A DNA stretch of 64,000 nt from Mycobacterium sp. Z3061 (GCF_031583025.1 NZ_CP134062.1:3286001-3350000); one strand, 5' to 3'. Shown: positions 23,201 through 33,124, counted from the stretch's first letter. Numbers and translations are program-made. Notes: generated by a model not told the origin, from the letters alone.

Positions 23201-26200
23201 TGATCCAGGTGCTGTTGGCCTGGCAGAACAACATCGCGCCGCGTTCGGTCCTGGGCGAGCTACAGGTCGAGCCGCTGCCCGTCGATACCCACACCGCCCG
23301 AATGGATCTCGCTTTTTCGCTGTCCGAGCGATTCACCGGGACCGGAGAACTCGCGGGGATCGGTGGGTCGGTGGAATTCCGCACCGATGTCTTCGACACG
23401 GCCACCGTCGAGAATGTGGTGTCGCGGCTGCAGCGCCTCCTGCAGGCCATGACGGCCGGGCCGAACATGCCGGTGTCGTCCCTGCACCTGCTCGAGGCCG
23501 CCGAACTGACGAGACTGTACGGCTGGGGCAACCGCGCCGTGCTGACGCAACCCGCACCGCCGGCGACATCGATCCCGGCGGCTCTGGCTGCCCAGGTCCG
23601 GCGCAGTCCCGACGCCGATGCGCTGACCTGTGACGGGCGGTCGATGACGTATCGACAACTCGACGAGGCGTCAAATCGCCTGGCACATCTGCTCGCCGAG
23701 CACGGCGCGGCGCCGGGGGCCTGCGTGGCGTTGCGGTTCGCAAGGTGCAGCGAGGCCATCGTGGCGATAGCGGCGGTCCTGAAGACGGGTGCCGCCTACC
23801 TGCCGATCGACCCGGCCTGGCCGGCGGCCCGGGTCGAGTTCATGATCGGGGACGCGGCGCCCGTCGTCGCCCTCACCGGACTGGCCGGCAGCTTCGGCGG
23901 CTACGACCTGACGGTCATCGATATCGGCGACCCGAGAATCGCGAACTGCCCCGCCACCGGCCTGCCGGCGCCCTCGGCGCAGGACGTGGCGTACCTCATC
24001 TACACCTCGGGCACCACCGGAGTACCCAAAGGCGTTGCTGTCACTCATCACAACGTCACGCAACTCGTCGGGACGCTGGATGACTCGCTGCCTCCCGCGG
24101 GCGTCTGGGCGCAGTGCCACTCCTATGCCTTCGACGTCTCGGTGTGGGAGGTCTGGGGTGCGTTGTTGCGCGGCGCCCGACTGGTCGTGGTGCCCGAGGA
24201 CGTGCTGGCTGCACCCGACGACTTTCACGACCTGCTGGTCGCCGAGCAGGTCAGTGTGCTCGATCTGAGTCCGTCTGCAGTACAGGTCCTTTCGCCGCAC
24301 GGCCTCGATTCCCTGGCCCTGGTCGTCGGTGGTGAAGCCTGCCCGGCCGATGTGGTGGACCGGTGGACCGCCGATGGCCGGCTGATGATCAACGCCTACG
24401 GACCGACCGAGGCGACGGTCGACGCCGCCAGAAGCGCGCCTCTGACGGGCGGCGTGCCCCCGATCGGATCGCCGGTGTCGTCGGCGGCGCTGTTCGTCCT
24501 GGACGAGCGGTTGCGACCGTCGCCCGCCGGGGTGGTGGGGGAGTTGTATATCGCGGGGCATGGCCTCGGCGTGGGGTATTGGCGCAGAACGGCTTTGACC
24601 GCTTCGCGGTTTGTCGCGTGCCCGTTCGGCGGGACCGGAACACGGATGTACCGGACCGGGGACCTTGCTTACTGGGGTGCTGACGGGCAGTTGCGGTACG
24701 TCGGGCGCGCCGACCAGCAGGTCAAGATCCGCGGCTCCCGCGTCGAACTCGGAGAGGTGCAGGCAGCGCTGGCCACCGTCGAAGGGGTCGATCACGCGGT
24801 GGTGATCGCCCGTGAGGACCGTCCCGGGGACACCCGCCTGGTGGGATACGTCACTGGAACAGCGGACCCGATTCGGGCCCGCGCCGACTTGGCCGGACGC
24901 CTGCCCTCGTACCTGGTGCCCGCCGCAGTGGTCGCCGTTGACACAATCCCGTTGACGATCAACGGAAAACTCGATTTCCGCGCCCTTCCGGCACCGGACT
25001 ACCACGATGCGGTCCAGTATCGCGCTCCCGCCACCCCCGTCGAAGAAATCCTGGCGGCCAGCTACGCCGAGATTCTCGGCCTGCCCAAGGTCGGCGTCGA
25101 CGAATCGTTCTTCGATCTGGGCGGCGACAGCATCTCCGCCATGCGGGTGATCGCCGCGATCAACAAGGCCCTCGACGTGCCGGTGAGCGTACGCACCCTG
25201 TTCGACACACCCACGGTGCGCGGACTCGGTCGGGTGATCGGCACCGCACCGGCCGTCGATCCGCGCTATGCCGCCGTGCACGGGCGGGGCGCCAGCGAGA
25301 TTCACGCCGCTGATCTGTCGCTGGACAAGTTCATCGACGCGGCGACCCTGGATGCTGCGCCCGGCCTGCCGGGTCCGAGCGCGGAGGTGCGAACCGTCCT
25401 GTTGACCGGCGCAACCGGTTTCGTCGGGCGCTACCTGGTCCTGCAGTGGTTGCAGCAGCTGGAACTGATCGACGGGACACTGATCTGCCTGGTGCGTGGG
25501 CAATCGGACGAGGACGCGCGGCGGCGCCTGGACGAGACCTTCGACAGCGGCGACCCGCAACTGTGGCGCCTCTATCAGGAGCTGGGCGCTGACCGCTTGC
25601 AGGTGATCGCCGCTGACAAAGCCCAGGTCGATCTGGGACTCGACCGGCAGACCTGGGACCGCCTCGCTGAAACGGTTGACCTGATTGTGGATTCCGCGGC
25701 GGTGGTCAGCGCGGTTCTGCCCTATCGCGACCTGTTCGGGCCCAACGTGGTGGGGACCGCTGAACTGATCCGGCTCGCCGTCAGCACCAAGCTGAAGGGC
25801 TACACATTCGTGTCCACAGCTGACGTCGGGCGCCAAATCGAGCCGTCTGAATTCACCGAAGACGCCGATATCCGAGTCGTGAGTCCCAGCCGCGCCATCG
25901 CCGCCGACCCGGCCAACGGTTACGGCAACAGCAAGTGGGCCGGTGAGGTGCTGCTGCGTGCGGCCAACGACCTGTGCGGGCTTCCGGTAACGGTATTCCG
26001 CTGCGGCATGGTGCTCGCCGACACCACCTTCGCGGGCCAACTGAACCTGTCGGACACCTTCAGCCGGATGGTGCTGAGCCTGGTGTCGACCGGCATCGCG
26101 CCCGCATCTTTCTACCGACCCGATCCGGACGGCAACCGCCCGAGGGCGCATTTCGACGGACTGCCCGTCAATTTCGTCGCCGAGGCGATCACCACCCTGG

Positions 26201-26631
26201 GCGCCCAGAGCGGTTCCACGGTGACCGGGTTCCAGACCTACCACGTCATGAATCCACACGACGACGGCATCGGACTGGATGAGTACGTCGACTGGCTGGT
26301 CGAGGCCGGCTACCCGCTCCGGCGCATCACCGACTTCGGCGAGTGGGTGCGCCAATTCGAGGCAACCCTGCACACCTTGCCGGAGCGGCAGCGCCGCCAC
26401 TCCGTGCTGCCGATGTTGGCGGCCCGCAATTCCGCTGCGGTGCAGCCACTCCCGCCGACGAACGGGTCCTACGCGCCCACCGATCGATTCCGCGCCGCGG
26501 TGCAGGAGTCCAAGATCGGTCCCGACAAGGACAATCCGGATATTCCGCACATCTCCCCGCCGGTCATCGTCAAGTACGTGACCGATCTGCAGTTGCTCGG
26601 ACTGCTCGGTGGAGGAACACCCCAATGCTGA
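5299..26631 (+). CDS. Five-module nonribosomal peptide synthetase with N-methylation, two epimerases and terminal reductase
   Basis: A 7110-residue protein in one unbroken frame from ATG 5299. Domain order (approximate residues): T0 15-90; C1 100-540, A1 555-1070, T1 1088-1164; C2 1175-1635, A2 1636-2125, T2 2140-2215, E2 2228-2680; C3 2690-3110, A3 3111-4018 with a methyltransferase at about 3588-3845, T3 4028-4101, E3 4115-4575; C4 4579-4998, A4 5001-5521, T4 5533-5604; C5 5613-6065, A5 6073-6564, T5 6576-6648; reductase 6694-7110. All six carrier serines (LGGDS), all C/E HHxxxDG motifs and all five A-domain YTSGTTG and GKLD lysines are intact, so the enzyme looks functional. C3 and C4 follow E domains, as expected for D-specific condensation. 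The product should be a reduced, partly D, N-methylated pentapeptide. It overlaps the ABC exporter gene by 7 bp. It is not one I recognise; it differs from the four-module GPL synthetases and from exochelin and mycobactin enzymes. Confidence 0.95.
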   Translation: MTTLEGELKHSDSQEPSVEQVLTDIYAHVLGVERVGVDESFFDLGGDSLSAMRVIVAVNAALNADLRVGTLFEAPSIAQLASRIAGDSGRLKPLRAGPRPAVVPLSYAQSRLWFIDQLQGASPVYNRAVALQLRGQLDGQALGVGLTDVVRRHEALRTVFPAVDGVPRQVVLPAAGADFGWQVVDATGWPAERLAAAIKETARHPFDLSVEIPLWARLFRVDAQNHVVVVVVHHIAGDGWSISVLASDLIAAYISRCAGRAPDWAQLPVQYPDYTLWQRDNLGDLTDCDSPLAAQVAYWEETLAGMPQRLELPTDHPYPPVADHRGDQVRVDWPALLQLQIHQLAREHNATSFMVVQAALAVLLSQLSASPDVAVGFPIAGRGDPALDALVGFFVNTLVLRVNLDGDPTFAELLAQVRQRSLAAYEHQDVPFEVLVDRLNPPRSRTHHPLIQVILNWQNNDPTVGLVAGDLQITPVPVDTDTARMDLAFFLIDRVSPSGELDGIGGRVEFRTDVFEVSTIEALIARLETVLAVVTAHPRQALSKLDLLDDGERARLARWGNRATLTRPAPAATSIPAAWAAQVTRTPTAVALTYRDRSWTYRELDEASNRLAHLLSGFGAGPGEVVALLMERSAQAVIAILAVLKTGAAYLPLDPGLPASRLDFMLDDAAPCAALTSAGPGTSLTGRELPTIDAAAFDSAELQSSSYTAWPGPDPGDIAYLMYTSGTTGVPKGVAIDHHNVTRLMGSLDAKLGYAPGQVWTQCHSLVFDFSVWEIWGALLHGARLVVVPDDVVRSPNDFRALLAAEQVSVLCQTPSAFFALAAVDAAQRGLAGRLPLQAVIFGGEALQPQRLRGWLHDNPTSPRLFNLYGITETTVHVSVREIIAADVDCTVSPIGVPLPDITLFVLDRWLRTVAVGVVGELYVAGHGVGVGYVGRAGLTASRFVACPFAGAAAAGTRMYRTGDLVRWGPDGQLVYVGRADEQVKIRGYRIECGEVAAALAEVDGVEHAAVTVREDRPGDKRLVAYVTGSVAANLDPHGIRAAVAERLPSYMVPAAVIALEALPLTINGKLDTRALPAPAFVDDDHYRAPSTPIEEIISGIYAHVLGLERVGVDQSFFDLGGDSLLAMRVVAAINGALDAGLAVRTLFDAPSIAQLASRVAVGDNRTEPLTADSRPPAIPLSYAQNRLWIIDQFQGPSAIYNIPAALRICGPLDVEALGAALTDVVSRHESLRTVFTAVQGVPIQTVIPLRQADFGWRVVDVTTWPADRITAALAATACHHFELANEIPLRAALFRVSEQEHVLVVVVHHIAGDGWSVGVLAADLGTAYVARSAGQPPGWAELPVQYADYTLWQRRTLGDPADPDSPAAGQLRYWEQALAGLPPYVELPTDRPYPPVAEHRGDKVAIEWPAAVARRVREVAGAYGATSFMVVQAALAVLLSKLSGSRDVAVGFPIAGRGDPALDGVVGFFVNTLVLRVDLSGNPSFADLLTQVRERSLAAYERRDVPFEVLVERLNPARSLTHHPLIQVMLAWQNNTAPNLALSDLDVTSIPVETHTARMDLAFSLAEQHTEDGRPAGIAGTVEFRTDVFDAATIDALAGWLETVLVAVTNHPKHPLSSVDLVAAEERYRLNRWGNRAVLTQPAPPAVSIPEAWAVQVARTPMAVALTCGAHSWSYRELDQASNRLAHYLSARGAHRGTLVALVFSRSAEAIVAMLAVLKSGAGYLPVDPALPQARIGFMLADAAPVAVITTTGLIERLEVHGVPVIDIADPYLRSCLVTPRPMPTPDHLAYLIYTSGTTGVPKGVAITHHNVTQLLRITGFFGRPDQSGSAAFAATQWHSYSFDVSVWEIWGALLRGGRLVIVPEDVAASPSEFHDLLTAERIDVLTQTPSAAGMLEVAGLESTALVVGGEACPPELVDRWAPGRVVINAYGPTETTVYAAMSAPLQPDSGAPPIGSPVSGAALFVLDRWLRPVPTGVVGELYVAGRGLGVGYWRRAALTAARFVACPFGGAGSRMYRTGDLVRWRDDGQLVYLGRADEQVKIRGYRIELGEVQAELAAIDGVSQAVVVAREDRPGDKRLVGYVTGACDLPRIRATLAERLPSYMVPAAVVALNALPLTVNGKLDARALPAPEYQDTDCYRAPDGVVEEILAAIYAEVLGLDRVGADEPFFDLGGDSILAMQVVARARDAGVVCRPRDVFVEQTVAGLARVAVLTDDDAHPADEGIGELVPTPIMRWLQSQRGAVDQFNQTMVLQAPAGVTEADVVAILQALIDRHPMLRLTGDGDAWWVPEPGADARGRLQRVPEITPETLAQARSRLDPPAGRMLCAQWDADAGQLALIIHHMAVDGVSWRILLHDLNAAWSQMRGGREVALAPAGTSFQRWASLLNEHAHARSVIDTADTWRQLLTASTQLPPVQPDVDTLGTAGHVSVTLDTDTTRMVLGAVPTAFHAGVQDILLIAFALAWAEFLGSDGAPILIDVEGHGRHDEIAPRIDVSRTVGWFTTRYPVALTVAGPDWAEVATGAGALGSTIKDLKEQLRTVPHPITYGLLRYLNNDVDLSGAEPAIGFNYLGRLGAPAKSDGQGWSIGTRVADSNAGLSLSLMHTVEVNAFTVDTEAGPQLHADWMWAPSALDRVQVNRLSRLWFEALAGICAQVRGGGGGLTPSDIVPARLTQEQIDELQSQYRIVDVLPLTPVQQGLLFHAAATGGDVYAVQLDFAIVGAVDPQRLRDAVQSVLTRHPNLAARFCDHEPVQLIPADPALPWQYLQLGTDEQVRQVCAAERAAVCDLADPPSFRAALIRTGEDRHRLVLTNHHIVVDGWSMPIILREIFAAYHGQRLPAAVPYRRFVTWLADRDGVAAAEAWRQALQDFDTPTLIGTPGRSGPGPRRATLFRLPAATTRALNELARAHHTTVNIVLQGAFSQLLVRLTGQHDIAFGTTVSGRPAEVAGADAMVGLFINTVPVRAKLTAGTTTADLLRQLHGAHRDTLEHQHLALSEIHRISGHDILFDTLFVYQNFPIDAAALSDADGLVISEMSRHDYNHYPLTIQALPGTELGLRVEFDPDVFDTAGIDALIRGFERVLVAMTADPGRPLSSMDVLDVNERARLEQWGNRAVLSRPVPAAASIPVLWAAQVARSPDTVALRFQGDSITYRELEDTANRLAHMLAGAGARPGTSVALVFPRSAQAVAAILAVLKTGAAYLPIDPALPEARIAFMLEDTAPVAAVTTGALADRLAGHDLPVIDIGELADLGSPPGPALPAPGPDDIAYLIYTSGTTGVPKGVAVTHRNVTQLLGSLGTHIQHSEQVWSQWHSLAFDVSVCEIFGALLSGGRLVVVPESVTRAPEEFHALLAAERVTVLSQTPSAFYALQAADGLSPAAGRPLQLETVLFAGEALEPQRLRAWLRNHPRSPRLLNLYGTTETTVHASVREIVASDVDAGDSPIGVPLSHLGFFVLDGWLRPVPPGVVGELYVAGGAVGVGYWRRGPLTAARFVACPFGRPGARMYRTGDLVCWGGDGQLRYLGRADEQVKVRGYRIELGEVQNALLACPQVDQAVAAVPENVTGGTNLVAYITLSHDTTAAPDTGRDTEIVEQWQHLYDDLYGPGDAAAATGFGLDFRGWNSSYSGEPIPVEQMREWRSATVDRILALQPRRLLEIGAGSGLLLSQIAPHCEEYVATDLSEVAIGNLAAALRHIPWRDRVRLLAQPAHVRAGLPHNHFDTVVLNSIVQYFPNAGYLKQVIDNVMDLLAPGGTLFLGDVRNLTLRGAFYTSVAYAQTAGDADEIRRRVRRAVISESELLLAPEFFSTWAAGHSAVAGIDIQVKRGSADNELNRYRYDVVVHKSPAPVRSLATAPTWPWSGDARLLARLRSDRPGAVRITGIPRTGLIDDVLREQSLVAGMSPADAGTRAESVRPEELYRLGAAAGYHVAVTWGAQPGTLDAVFLTDAAPLTDVYLSGKDIRRGAAHANDPHTSSTIDAVRRQLSAQLPAYMVPAHIVVLEGFPLTSSGKLDRKSLPAPEYQDAQHYRAPVGVVEEVLAGIYAQVLGLARVGVDESFFELGGDSILSMQVVARARAAGVLCKPRDIFVEQTVAGVARVATVADGAVGVVDDDGGGPVPATPIMWWWRGLEGGRDQLSQAVVLQAPADVTEDDVAVVLQALLDHHPMLRLRVVEDVSGDWSLTVPDPGSVSAASCLQTVPEWSDEALTATRSRLRPAAGVMLSALWVAGDRQLVLMIHHLAVDGVSWRILLSDWITGWAQHSHGQPVALSGTGTSFRRWASLLGEYAGRPEVVRTAPAWRQVLATPAALPAVRPDVDTHASAGHLSVSLDAETTSMLLGVVPAAFHAGLQDILLIAFGLAWAEFAGRGCTATGIDVEGHGRYEDVVADVDLSRTVGWFTTKYPVALDLDRLDWTQVVTGDPALGAVIKAAKEQLRALPHPLTFGVLRYLNEDVDLSGPDPAVLFNYLGRLGDSPALLPADGWRPLQRPLPTDAISTPLTHAVSVNAGTLDTGEGPRLQANWTWAPSALDETQISRLSQLWFDALAGVCAHVRRGGGGLTPSDIAPARLSQCQIDELECGQLVADVLPLTPLQRGLLFHADTAEDDVYAVQLDFTVSGPLDPARLHAAVQAVAARHPHLCARFTEEFDEPVQIIPARPEVPWQYLELENHQIEAVCAAERAAVCDLTNSPALRTALIRTGEHLHTFVLTNHHIVLDGWSLPILLQEIFASYHGHPLASPVPFRRYVTWLADRDVSAARAVWQEMLAGFEVPTLVAPGNQLQAGRQSAASFTLPAEMTTAVGDLARSSHTTANIVLQGAWAQLLMWLTGSRDVVFGTVVAGRPSELAGAETMLGLLINTVPVRATITPATTTVELVDFLQRANNDTLEHQHLSLNEIHRIAGQQLLFDTLFVYQNYPVDTAALLDAQDLVIAQGVGRDLTHYPLTIRVLPGTELTLRVQFDADRFAAEDINTLVARFEHLLAAMTADPARRLCSLDVLDCGEHARLAEWGNRAALSRPAGGTASIPVSIPVLWAAQVGRTPAAVAVCADGDSMTYRELDDLADRMAQLLARHGAGPGTVVALLLSRSAQAIAAILAVLKTGAAYLPIDPGLPAARIEFMLTDAAPMVALTTGALAARFDGFAGPVIDVDHSDLHEFPGAPLPGPAPDDIAYLIYTSGTTGVPKGVAITHHNVTGMLSVLADRLPPRGVWSQCHSLAFDFSVWEIFGALLSGGRLVVVPDSVARSAQDLHAMLVAEKVSVLSQTPSAFYALQSADAVSSESSLRSQLDTVVFGGEALEPQRLGAWPDDHRGLPHLLNLYGITETTVHASIRKIVADDRERACSPIGRPLDHLGFLVLDGWLRPVPVGVVGELYVAGAGLGTGYVGRQGLTAARFVACPFGAPGTRMYRTGDLVSWGADGELLYVGRGDHQVKIRGYRIELGEVRAALAGLPGVEQAVVIAREDRPGDKRLVGYLTESVPGVVDASAARQALAQLLPAYMVPAALVVVDAMPLTVNGKLDQRALPMPDYGAGVSRAPANPLEEILAGIQAQILGLERVGVEESFFDLGGDSLSAMRLVAAVNTTLHAGLSVRMVFESPTIALLAARVGSTPAGRDPLTAGRRPAVVPLSSAQSRLWFLHQFHGPSAIYNIPVVLRLRGQLDENALGAAFVDVVTRHEILRTVFAMSEGIPQQVVLPVDKADPGWRTVDATAWSDRQLTEAIDAVGRHAFDLTTEIPIRAELFAVTPDEHLLAFVVHHIAGDGWSIAPLARDLGLAYAARCAAGSPQWSELPVQYADYALWQRESLGDPSDPASRLSRQLAYWEDVLSGLPERVQLPTDRPYPSAADYRGASVAVQWPVQLQRQVRDLAREHHATAFMVVQAALAVLLAKLSASSDVAVGFPVAGRSDPALDDLVGCFVNTLVLRVDFAGDPTVGELLDQVRERSLAAYEHQDVPFELLVERLNPTRSLTHHPLIQVLLAWQNNIAPRSVLGELQVEPLPVDTHTARMDLAFSLSERFTGTGELAGIGGSVEFRTDVFDTATVENVVSRLQRLLQAMTAGPNMPVSSLHLLEAAELTRLYGWGNRAVLTQPAPPATSIPAALAAQVRRSPDADALTCDGRSMTYRQLDEASNRLAHLLAEHGAAPGACVALRFARCSEAIVAIAAVLKTGAAYLPIDPAWPAARVEFMIGDAAPVVALTGLAGSFGGYDLTVIDIGDPRIANCPATGLPAPSAQDVAYLIYTSGTTGVPKGVAVTHHNVTQLVGTLDDSLPPAGVWAQCHSYAFDVSVWEVWGALLRGARLVVVPEDVLAAPDDFHDLLVAEQVSVLDLSPSAVQVLSPHGLDSLALVVGGEACPADVVDRWTADGRLMINAYGPTEATVDAARSAPLTGGVPPIGSPVSSAALFVLDERLRPSPAGVVGELYIAGHGLGVGYWRRTALTASRFVACPFGGTGTRMYRTGDLAYWGADGQLRYVGRADQQVKIRGSRVELGEVQAALATVEGVDHAVVIAREDRPGDTRLVGYVTGTADPIRARADLAGRLPSYLVPAAVVAVDTIPLTINGKLDFRALPAPDYHDAVQYRAPATPVEEILAASYAEILGLPKVGVDESFFDLGGDSISAMRVIAAINKALDVPVSVRTLFDTPTVRGLGRVIGTAPAVDPRYAAVHGRGASEIHAADLSLDKFIDAATLDAAPGLPGPSAEVRTVLLTGATGFVGRYLVLQWLQQLELIDGTLICLVRGQSDEDARRRLDETFDSGDPQLWRLYQELGADRLQVIAADKAQVDLGLDRQTWDRLAETVDLIVDSAAVVSAVLPYRDLFGPNVVGTAELIRLAVSTKLKGYTFVSTADVGRQIEPSEFTEDADIRVVSPSRAIAADPANGYGNSKWAGEVLLRAANDLCGLPVTVFRCGMVLADTTFAGQLNLSDTFSRMVLSLVSTGIAPASFYRPDPDGNRPRAHFDGLPVNFVAEAITTLGAQSGSTVTGFQTYHVMNPHDDGIGLDEYVDWLVEAGYPLRRITDFGEWVRQFEATLHTLPERQRRHSVLPMLAARNSAAVQPLPPTNGSYAPTDRFRAAVQESKIGPDKDNPDIPHISPPVIVKYVTDLQLLGLLGGGTPQC
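5341..5568 (+). other. NRPS domain: N-terminal carrier domain T0 without its own adenylation domain
   Basis: Residues about 15-90, with Ser48 in LGGDSL as the phosphopantetheine site. The protein begins here, so the carrier must be loaded in trans, by a separate adenylation or acyl-AMP ligase, or stay empty. T0 plus C1 strongly resembles T1 plus C2 within the same protein, which suggests an internal duplication that left the carrier in front. Confidence 0.85.
5596..8793 (+). other. NRPS module 1: C(LCL)-A(Thr-like)-T
   Basis: C1 has HHIAGDGWS (His233-His234) and the LSYAQSRLW...SPVYN start of LCL-type condensation domains. Pocket residues of A1, aligned by eye to GrsA, read D-F-W-C-I-G-L-V-H-K. 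This differs from the known Thr code DFWNIGMVHK at two positions, so Thr or a close relative is predicted. The T1 serine is residue 1124. Confidence 0.7.
8821..13356 (+). other. NRPS module 2: C(LCL)-A-T-E
   Basis: C2 has HHIAGDGWS (from His1309). The A2 pocket reads D-V-W-T-V-G-A-V-Y-K. I cannot assign this code; the W-T-V and A-V positions resemble Phe/Tyr-type codes but 236 and 331 do not. The T2 serine is 2178. E2 starts at VPTPIMRW and carries [13 protein letters not shown] (His2344), EGHGRH and NYLGR, the epimerase signatures, so this residue should be delivered as D. Confidence 0.75.
13365..19020 (+). other. NRPS module 3: C(DCL)-A-nMT-T-E
   Basis: C3 begins [16 protein letters not shown], typical of DCL domains after an epimerase, with HHIVVDGWS from His2815. 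A3 is interrupted after its A8 motif by a SAM methyltransferase (LLEIGAGSG near 3655, [11 protein letters not shown]), the normal place for N-methylating insertions. The A3 pocket reads D-V-C-S-L-A-L-V-H-K; Cys replaces the usual Trp at position 239 and the code is not one I know. The T3 serine is 4064. E3 has [13 protein letters not shown] (His4237), EGHGRYE and NYLGR. Confidence 0.75.
19033..22110 (+). other. NRPS module 4: C(DCL)-A(Thr-like)-T
   Basis: C4 begins [17 protein letters not shown] with HHIVLDGWS from His4709, DCL type, matching the preceding epimerase. The A4 pocket reads D-F-W-S-V-G-L-V-H-K, one change from the Thr code variant DFWSVGMVHK, so Thr is predicted. The T4 serine is 5566. 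There is no epimerase. Confidence 0.7.
22135..25240 (+). other. NRPS module 5: C(LCL)-A(possibly basic residue)-T
   Basis: C5 has HHIAGDGWS from His5751 and [16 protein letters not shown] type. The A5 pocket reads D-V-W-D-V-G-A-V-D-K. Two added acidic residues (278 and 331) and an 8/10 match to the Arg code DVADVGAIDK suggest Arg or another basic residue. The A8 motif is GSRVELGE rather than GYRIELGE. The T5 serine is 6611. Confidence 0.55.
25380..26631 (+). other. NRPS terminal thioester reductase (R) domain
   Basis: Residues about 6694-7110 form an SDR-type thioester reductase. They carry the NADPH-binding TGATGFVG and the Tyr-x3-Lys pair YGNSK (Tyr6875, Lys6879). It releases the peptide as an aldehyde or, after a second reduction, an alcohol; the sequence does not tell which. 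No thioesterase is present. Confidence 0.85.
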
Positions 26632-28340
26632 GTCTGCTGCGCCCGCACTGGGTCTCGATGACCATGAGTATGTCGCTGCTCAGTGCCGCGACAGTGCTCA
26701 TCCTCTGGCAACCGCTGCTGGTCGGCCGGCTCGTCGACCGGGCGACGACGGGTGCGCTGAACCTGGGCGTCGCCCTCGCGGTGCTCGCTGTCCTGATGTG
26801 CCAGCTCGCGCTGGAAGGTGTGGGGCACTTCCAGCTGGACCGCACCGGTGAAAGGATCGTGCTGCGGCTGCGCGCCGAGTTCACCGAACATGTCGTACGC
26901 CTGCCGATCGGACTGCTCGACCGGGCCCGCACCGGCGACCTGCTGGCCCGCGGAACGAGCGATGCCGGGCAGTTGCGTGACATGCCCCGCGCCGTGGGCG
27001 ACATCGCGTTCGGAATGCTGACGCTGCTGGGCGCGGGAGCATTCATGCTGTCGATCGATGCGCTCACCTTGTGTGTGGTGGTAGCGGTCATGACGGTTGC
27101 GTTCGGTGCCGGTAGCCCGTTCCTGTCCCGGATCCAGCGTGACTCACTGAATCGCCAAGTGGCCCTGAGTGACTACACGGCCGGCTTGGACCGGGCGCTG
27201 GGCGCGGCCCGCACGGTCAAGCTGTTCGGGGCCGAAGGCCGCGAAGTGGGATTCATCGGTCTCAGCGCGGCAGCCGCCTACCGGGCCGGGGTGCGGGTGG
27301 CGTCGTCCACGGCCATCAACATCCTGGCGATCCGGCTGGGCGTCACGGTCTCGTTCCTGACCATCATGGTCATCGACGGACGCCGCGTCGCCAACGGAGG
27401 ACTGTCCGTGGGTCACTTCGTCAGCCTCTTCGCTTTCGCCATGTACGCGGTCTTTCCGATCACGGCCGGCTTCGCCGCACTCGCCACCTTCCGCACCGCC
27501 GCGGGTGCCTATGAGCACCTCGTCGCCACCCTGCGCGAGCTTCCAGAGGGCGCCGCACCGGTGGGTGCGGAGGTCGCCGCGCCGCCGAGCCCGATGCCGC
27601 ACCAGGCCGGCGCGCCACTGGTCGAGTTCGATCACGTGTCGTTCGCCTATGGTTCCGGCGCAGCGGTGCTCGACGATGTCTCTTTCACACTTCACGGAGA
27701 TCAGATCACCGCGCTGATCGGCCCGTCCGGCGCGGGAAAGTCGACGATCCTCGCGCTGTTGTGCCGCTTTCACGATCCGGACGCCGGGACGATCCGGTGG
27801 GAAGGCCAGGACATCCGCACCATGACGCTGCGGGACCTGCGCGGTCGGCTCGGGCTGTTGGAGCAGGACGCGCCTGTGCTGCACGGCAGCATTCGTGACA
27901 ACCTGCTGATCGCCGACCCCGACGCCACCGACGACGACCTGTGGCGCGTCCTGCGACAAGCAAACATCGCCGACGAGATCGCCTGTCTGCCAAAACAACT
28001 CGACAGCCCCGTGCTGGAGCGGGGCCGCAGCCTGTCCGGTGGGCAGCGCCAGCGACTGGCCCTGGCCAGGGCTTTCCTGTCCCGGTCGCAGCTCATCCTG
28101 ATGGACGAACCGACATCACATCTCGACCGCGCCAACGAGTACGACGTCATGGCCAATCTTCTGCACGCGCGCGGGCGGCGCAGCATTCTCGTGGTGGCGC
28201 ACCGCTTGTCCACCGTCACCAACGCCGGGCAGATCCTCGTTCTGCAGGGCGGCCGGATCCAGGCCACCGGAACCCATACCGAGCTGATGGGCACGCCGAT
28301 CTACCGCGAATTGATCGAACACGAACTCGTGCGGCACTAG
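26625..28340 (+). CDS. ABC exporter, fused permease and ATPase
   Basis: A 571-residue half-transporter. The N-terminal part (residues about 1-330) is an ABC exporter membrane domain with several hydrophobic segments. The C-terminal ATPase has Walker A GPSGAGKS (366-373), signature LSGGQRQ (from 470), Walker [10 protein letters not shown] (Asp494, Glu495) and an H-loop VVAHRLS. It probably works as a homodimer exporting the NRPS product across the plasma membrane. Start ATG 26625 is chosen because it overlaps the NRPS stop and has GGAGGA about 9 nt upstream. The frame is open further upstream, but that is NRPS coding shadow. Confidence 0.92.
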   Translation: MLSLLRPHWVSMTMSMSLLSAATVLILWQPLLVGRLVDRATTGALNLGVALAVLAVLMCQLALEGVGHFQLDRTGERIVLRLRAEFTEHVVRLPIGLLDRARTGDLLARGTSDAGQLRDMPRAVGDIAFGMLTLLGAGAFMLSIDALTLCVVVAVMTVAFGAGSPFLSRIQRDSLNRQVALSDYTAGLDRALGAARTVKLFGAEGREVGFIGLSAAAAYRAGVRVASSTAINILAIRLGVTVSFLTIMVIDGRRVANGGLSVGHFVSLFAFAMYAVFPITAGFAALATFRTAAGAYEHLVATLRELPEGAAPVGAEVAAPPSPMPHQAGAPLVEFDHVSFAYGSGAAVLDDVSFTLHGDQITALIGPSGAGKSTILALLCRFHDPDAGTIRWEGQDIRTMTLRDLRGRLGLLEQDAPVLHGSIRDNLLIADPDATDDDLWRVLRQANIADEIACLPKQLDSPVLERGRSLSGGQRQRLALARAFLSRSQLILMDEPTSHLDRANEYDVMANLLHARGRRSILVVAHRLSTVTNAGQILVLQGGRIQATGTHTELMGTPIYRELIEHELVRH

Positions 28341-28361
28341 AGAGCCAGGGGAGAGATCACC

Positions 28362-30590
28362 GTGCTGTACCGGATCAGTCTGCTGGCCATCGCGTTCCCG
28401 CGACGGGTCATCTCTGTGGCACTACTGGTGCTGGTCGGCGCCGCGATCTTCGGTGTCCCAGTGGTCAGGCAACTTTCGGGCGGGGGCGGGCTGGACCCCG
28501 GCGCGGAATCATCCAAAGCCACCGAGCTGCTGTCCCGCAAATTCGACCAGGGTGATACGACCCTGGTGATCGCCGTGACCTCGCCGGACGGCGCGAACTC
28601 GGCTCGGGCCAGGGCGGTCGGCACCGATCTCGTTCGGCGGCTGAAGAATTCGCCGGATGTTCGCGAAGTGCAGTCGGGCTGGACCGCACCGCCGGAATCG
28701 GCGCCGGTATTCTTCAGCAAGGACGCGAAGACGGGCCTGATCGTGGCCGCCATCGGCGGCGGCGAGAACAGAGCCCAGCAGAACGCCATGCGACTGTCCG
28801 ACGAACTCGTGCACGACCGCGACGGGGTCACGGTGCGTGCCGGCGGCGACGCCGCTGTCTCCTGGCAGGTGAACGCCCAGACCCAAAAAGACCTGTTCCT
28901 AATGGAATCCGTCGCGTTGCCGCTGAGCTTTGTCGTGCTGGTCTGGGTGTTCGGCGGACTGGTCGCGGCGGCGCTGCCGGTGGCGGTCGGTGTCTTCGCG
29001 ATCCTGGGCTCACTCGCCTGCCTGCGCACCATCGCACTGTTCACCAACGTGTCGATTTTCGCTTTGAACCTTTCGGTCGCGATGGGCATGGCCCTGGCGG
29101 TGGACTACACCCTGCTGATCCTCAGCCGGTTCCGGGACGAGTTGGCGGCGGGCCAGACCCGGGAGGATGCGCTGGTCCGCACCATGGCCACCGCCGGGCG
29201 CACCGTGCTGTTCTCGGCGATGACGGTGGCGTTGTCGATGTCGACGATGGTGCTCTTCCCGCCGTACTTCCTGAAATCCTTCGCCTATGCCGGATCTGCG
29301 GTGGTGGCGTTTGCCGCGGCGGCAGCGATCATCGTGACGCCGGCGGCGATCGTGTTGCTGGACCGTCGTCTGGATGCCGGAGATGTGCGCCCGTTGCTGC
29401 GCCGGGTCTTCTGGGGCAGCGCCGGCCGAAGCCGATCCCGGCAGCAGCGAACCTGGTATGACTGGGCCAAGTCGGTGATGCGCCACGCGCTGCCCATCGG
29501 CCTCGCTGTCGTCGCTGTGCTCTTGCTGCTCGGCTCACCGTTTCACCGCGCGCGGTGGGGCTTCGCGGACGACCGGATCCTGCCCACCTCAGCCTCGGCC
29601 CGCCAGGTGGGAGACTTGTTGCGCAACGACTTCCCGAACCGGGGAGTGCCCGACATCACCGTCGTGTTGCCGGACGCTGCCAATCTCAGCGCAGCCGAAC
29701 TCGATTCGTATGCCGCCGCGCTGTCGCAGGTGCCCGAGGTGAAGTGGGTCGCCTGGCTGGGCGGCACGTTCGTCGACGGCAGACGGTTCGGTCCACCCTC
29801 GGCGCCCTACGGGATCAGGGACGGCAGCGCCTTCCTGACCGTGGGCACCGCCGCGCCGCTGTACACCAGCGCCTCAACCACCCAGCTGGACCGGCTGCAC
29901 GCCGTCCCCACTCCGAAGGGCAGACCCGCCTGGCTCACCGGTGTGGCACAGAGTAATCGGGACAGTGTGCACGCCATCGCATCCCGGCTGCCGGTGGTGC
30001 TGGCGCTGATCGCCGCGATCACCCTGGTGCTGGTATTCCTGTTAACCGGAAGCGCGGTGTTGCCCGTCAAAGCCCTGTTGATGAACACGCTGTCGCTGAC
30101 CGCCGCGTTCGGTGCCCTGGTGTGGGTATTCCAGGAGGGCCATCTGGGCGGGCTGGGCACGGCGGCCACCGGCACCCTGGGTGTCGAGTTGCCAGTTCTC
30201 TTGTTCTGCATCGCTTTTGGCCTGTCCATGGACTACGAAGTGTTCCTGATATCGAGGATCCGGGAGTACTGGCTGGCATCGGATCAGGGGCCGGGCGCCA
30301 ACGATGAGAGCGTCGCGCTCGGGCTGGCGCACACAGCGCGGGTGATCACCGCCGCGGCGCTGATCATGACGATCTCTTTTTCCGCCCTGATGGCCGCGCA
30401 GGTGTCGTTCATGCGGCTGTTCGGATTCGGCTTGACCGTGGCGGTGGTTGCCGACGCCACTCTGGTCCGCATGTTGCTGGTGCCGGCGTTCATGCATGTG
30501 ATGGGCCGGTTCAACTGGTGGGCACCGAAGCCCATGGTCCGCTTGCACGAGCGGGTCGGGCTGAGCGAGGAACCCCCAACCACTCGTTGA
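28362..30590 (+). CDS. MMPL/RND-family transporter
   Basis: This 742-residue membrane protein has the duplicated RND plan: a membrane segment near residue 12-32, an extracytoplasmic loop (about 35-180), a multi-helix block, a second loop (about 400-540) and a second multi-helix block. Proton-relay Asp-Tyr pairs appear in LAVDYTLL (Asp248-Tyr249) and LSMDYEVFL (Asp624-Tyr625), as in mycobacterial MmpL proteins. MmpLs export lipids, lipopeptides and siderophores. Here it likely acts with the ABC exporter on the NRPS product. GTG 28362 follows the ABC stop by 21 bp with GGGAGA as ribosome site. There is no MmpS partner. It is shorter than the large MmpLs (over 900 residues). Confidence 0.9.
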   Translation: MLYRISLLAIAFPRRVISVALLVLVGAAIFGVPVVRQLSGGGGLDPGAESSKATELLSRKFDQGDTTLVIAVTSPDGANSARARAVGTDLVRRLKNSPDVREVQSGWTAPPESAPVFFSKDAKTGLIVAAIGGGENRAQQNAMRLSDELVHDRDGVTVRAGGDAAVSWQVNAQTQKDLFLMESVALPLSFVVLVWVFGGLVAAALPVAVGVFAILGSLACLRTIALFTNVSIFALNLSVAMGMALAVDYTLLILSRFRDELAAGQTREDALVRTMATAGRTVLFSAMTVALSMSTMVLFPPYFLKSFAYAGSAVVAFAAAAAIIVTPAAIVLLDRRLDAGDVRPLLRRVFWGSAGRSRSRQQRTWYDWAKSVMRHALPIGLAVVAVLLLLGSPFHRARWGFADDRILPTSASARQVGDLLRNDFPNRGVPDITVVLPDAANLSAAELDSYAAALSQVPEVKWVAWLGGTFVDGRRFGPPSAPYGIRDGSAFLTVGTAAPLYTSASTTQLDRLHAVPTPKGRPAWLTGVAQSNRDSVHAIASRLPVVLALIAAITLVLVFLLTGSAVLPVKALLMNTLSLTAAFGALVWVFQEGHLGGLGTAATGTLGVELPVLLFCIAFGLSMDYEVFLISRIREYWLASDQGPGANDESVALGLAHTARVITAAALIMTISFSALMAAQVSFMRLFGFGLTVAVVADATLVRMLLVPAFMHVMGRFNWWAPKPMVRLHERVGLSEEPPTTR

Positions 30591-30602
30591 GGCGGTTGCG
30601 CC

Positions 30603-30656
30603 GCAAGAATTTCGCAAGAATTGCGACAAGATGCGGCAAGCGTTGCGGGGCAGGGT
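30603..30656 (+). promoter_or_regulatory. Second SARP-type activator site, upstream of the Ser/Thr kinase
   Basis: Heptamers GCAAGAA (30603-30609), GCAAGAA (30614-30620), GACAAGA (30625-30631) and GCAAGCG (30636-30642) are at 11-bp spacing. They are followed by 8 bp and CAGGGT (30651-30656), a NANNNT -10 candidate. The layout is identical to the site at 4742-4795. The two share 47 of 60 bases without gaps, including mismatched spacers, pointing to one regulator for the NRPS operon and the kinase. Confidence 0.6.
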
Positions 30657-30718
30657 ATGTATGCCGGCCCATCGGGCGGCCCCGGCAGGGTTGACCGCAA
30701 CGCAGAAGGAAAGACACC

Positions 30719-32647
30719 GTGGACACCACTCACCCGCTGACGCTGACGACCGGACAGCTGTTCGCCGGATTCCGGATCATCCGGGTGCTCGGCGCCGGGG
30801 GAATGGGCACCGTATACCTGGCGGCGCACCCGCGACTGCCGCGCGAGAATGCCCTGAAAGTGCTGCCGGCGCAGTGGAGCGCTGACCCGGTGTACCGCGC
30901 GCGTTTCGAGCGCGAAGCCGAGTTGGCCGCGAATCTCTCGCACCCGCACATCGTCCAGGTCCACGATCGCGGTGAGCACGACGGTCAGTTCTGGCTCTCG
31001 ATGGACTACGTGCCCGGGACGGACGCGGCCCGCCTGCTGCGCGAAAGATTCTCCGGCGGAATGCCGTTGGACGAGGTGGTGAAAATCATCGGCGCGGTCG
31101 CGTCGGCGCTGGACCACGCCCACCAGCGGGGCCTGCTGCACCGGGACGTCAAACCTGCCAACATCCTGCTCAAGGATGACGGCCCCCAACAGCGAGACGT
31201 TTTCCTCGCCGACTTCGGCATCGCGCGGCGCATCGACGACGTGGGCGGACTCACCTCCACGAACATGACAGTAGGGACGGTGAACTACTCCGCCCCCGAG
31301 CAGCTTCGCGGTGACCCCGTCGACGCGCGCGCGGATCAGTACGCGCTGGCCTGCACCGCGTTTCATCTGCTGACCGGCGCACCACCCTTCGACGACGCCA
31401 ATTCCGCGGTGGTGATCGGTCGGCATGTCGGCGCGCCACCGCCCTCGATCGGGGCGCTGCGTCCCGAGTTGGCCGGGCTGGACTGGGTTTTCGCCACCGC
31501 GATGGCGAAGGACCCGGCCCACCGATTCGGCACTTGCCGGGAATTCGCCGACCATCTGGCCGGGCAACCGGCCCCGGCGTTCGCCTATGCCGGCGAGATT
31601 CCGGAAGGCTCGGTCCTGCAGTACCCGACGCACCCCTCGCTCAGCGCGACGCTGCCGGCTCTGCCACGAGTCACCGACGGGCGCGCCCGACGCACCCGGG
31701 TGCTCGTCGCCGCCCTGTTCTGCATCGCACTGCTTATCGGCGGCGGCATCATCGCGGGGGAGAAACTGATTTCCCACTACCGCTCGGGCGCGGCCGCCAA
31801 GACCCCGGTTGCCCTGCCTACCACCACCACTCCCGCACCCAATACGGGGCCGTTCACCGGGTCGTTTCAGGTGGAGTACGGCGTGGTGACCGGCGTGGAC
31901 GGCCAGCGTGCTGAGAAGCCGGTGCCGCCGACCAGTGAAACATGGTCGGTGCGATCGGTATGCGGTACCGCCGGATGCGTGGCAACCGCGTCGCGGTACG
32001 GCGGTGAGACCATGCAGGTACCGGAGATCGTGTTCGACCAGGTGGATGGGACGTGGGTGGCGGTCAGCGTCGGCTCTACCAACTGCGGTGAAGCCGTAGG
32101 TGAAGTGTGGGAGACGTTTACGCTGCGGGCCCGGCCGGATGGCACGCTGGCCGGTGAAGCGACCCAGACGATGGCCAAGGGCTGCGCGAACAAGCGGACG
32201 GTGACCTTCACCCGCACCGGAGACACCGACGTGAACAGCCTGCCCGATCCGGCCGCACTGCCCCCGCGGAAGACGTCACCGGCGGCGGCGCTGCACGGCC
32301 AGTACCACCAGTTCTCGATCCAGCCGAACGGATTCAAAGATCAGAACGATCTGGCTGCCCGGACCGACTGCCTGCGCACCGGTGATCGGTGCGTGACCCT
32401 CATGCACACCGCGCCGGCCACCGCCATGGTGTTGGTTTACGCCGACGGAACCTGGAACTATGACCGGGAATTCGACGGCACTTGTGGGCGGGGCCGTGCC
32501 ACGCATGTGAGAATCGTTGTGCCCTTTGCCCTTCCGCAGCCGCCACAAGACCCGATCACGACGCTGAGCGGAAATGGCCACGAGGACCTCACGGGCGGTT
32601 GCCCCAGTACCGACGTCCAGGTGACCTTCACCCGCACCGGCGACTGA
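30719..32647 (+). CDS. Transmembrane Ser/Thr protein kinase with a duplicated Cys-containing extracellular domain
   Basis: A 642-residue PknF-like kinase. The intracellular catalytic domain (about 15-280) has the glycine loop GAGGMG, Lys47, HRDVKPAN (Asp143), DFG (Asp165) and APEQ. A single membrane helix lies at about 326-346. The outside part has two related units, each ending VTFTRTGD, with paired cysteines (CGTAGC, TNCGE, KGCANK; then [18 protein letters not shown]). It probably senses an external ligand or wall state. GTG 30719 has AGAAGGAAAG about 5 nt upstream. The gene follows MMPL by 128 bp, which hold the SARP-like site, so it can be transcribed separately. Coregulation with the NRPS suggests it senses the product or modifies the regulator (compare AfsK-AfsR, PknH-EmbR); that is inference. 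Confidence 0.88.
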   Translation: MDTTHPLTLTTGQLFAGFRIIRVLGAGGMGTVYLAAHPRLPRENALKVLPAQWSADPVYRARFEREAELAANLSHPHIVQVHDRGEHDGQFWLSMDYVPGTDAARLLRERFSGGMPLDEVVKIIGAVASALDHAHQRGLLHRDVKPANILLKDDGPQQRDVFLADFGIARRIDDVGGLTSTNMTVGTVNYSAPEQLRGDPVDARADQYALACTAFHLLTGAPPFDDANSAVVIGRHVGAPPPSIGALRPELAGLDWVFATAMAKDPAHRFGTCREFADHLAGQPAPAFAYAGEIPEGSVLQYPTHPSLSATLPALPRVTDGRARRTRVLVAALFCIALLIGGGIIAGEKLISHYRSGAAAKTPVALPTTTTPAPNTGPFTGSFQVEYGVVTGVDGQRAEKPVPPTSETWSVRSVCGTAGCVATASRYGGETMQVPEIVFDQVDGTWVAVSVGSTNCGEAVGEVWETFTLRARPDGTLAGEATQTMAKGCANKRTVTFTRTGDTDVNSLPDPAALPPRKTSPAAALHGQYHQFSIQPNGFKDQNDLAARTDCLRTGDRCVTLMHTAPATAMVLVYADGTWNYDREFDGTCGRGRATHVRIVVPFALPQPPQDPITTLSGNGHEDLTGGCPSTDVQVTFTRTGD

Positions 32648-32665
32648 GACGGCGCGCTATCGGGT

Positions 32666-33112
32666 TCAGGAAGTCGTCGCGATGTGCTGACGTGCCCGTG
32701 GGCTGAAGTGGAATCGCCGGCCGGTCACCGATTCCGGAATCACCCGGACATAGTGCGATTTCTCTGAATCCGTCCAGGGCAGCAGGTGCGCGCGCTCGGC
32801 CTCGGCGATGTCGTCGTCGCTGCGCACCGAACGCGCGGTGCCCTTGACGATCACGCTCCAGCCCTCGGCGATGTTGTGGTCGTCCACCTCGAACACGACG
32901 TTGTTGTTGATCGCGGTACTGACCAGCTTGGTCCCGCCGGCGGTCCGGAACAGGATGGTCTTGCGCTGTACGACGTAGTTCACCGGAAAGATCTCAGGGC
33001 GCCCGTCGACGGCCGTCACCAACCGGCCCAACGTCATACTCGCCAGCAGCTGCCAGCATTCGTGTGCGGACAGGATGGCGGCGCCGACGTGGTCCTCGCT
33101 CTGGTGCGTCAT
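32666..33112 (-). CDS. PNPOx-like flavin/F420-binding split-barrel protein
   Basis: This 148-residue protein belongs to the pyridoxamine-5'-phosphate-oxidase-like split-barrel family (flavin/deazaflavin oxidoreductases). Features are the LGRLVTAVDGRPEIFPVNY strand-turn, ILFRTAGGTKL for cofactor phosphate contact, VVFEVDD and GWSVIVKGTA. Cytosolic, usually dimeric; the substrate is unknown. The start ATG 33112 lies 6 nt downstream of TAGTCT, suggesting a leaderless transcript. It is convergent with the kinase gene, with an 18-bp gap and no obvious hairpin. Confidence 0.85.
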   Translation of the reverse strand: MTHQSEDHVGAAILSAHECWQLLASMTLGRLVTAVDGRPEIFPVNYVVQRKTILFRTAGGTKLVSTAINNNVVFEVDDHNIAEGWSVIVKGTARSVRSDDDIAEAERAHLLPWTDSEKSHYVRVIPESVTGRRFHFSPRARQHIATTS

Positions 33113-33118
33113 GCCCTC

Positions 33119-33124
33119 AGACTA
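33119..33124 (-). promoter_or_regulatory. -10 element (TAGTCT) of a leaderless PNPOx-like transcript
   Basis: TANNNT on the minus strand, 6 nt before ATG 33112, with no separate ribosome site needed. Confidence 0.45.

Noticed and set aside
26343-26624. N-terminal extension of the ABC exporter frame
   Set aside because: It lies inside the NRPS reductase sequence; ATG 26625 has a strong ribosome site.
23671-26625. 984-residue open frame on the minus strand
   Set aside because: It is antisense to the intact NRPS modules 5 and R and has low-complexity Arg/Gly/His composition typical of high-GC shadows.
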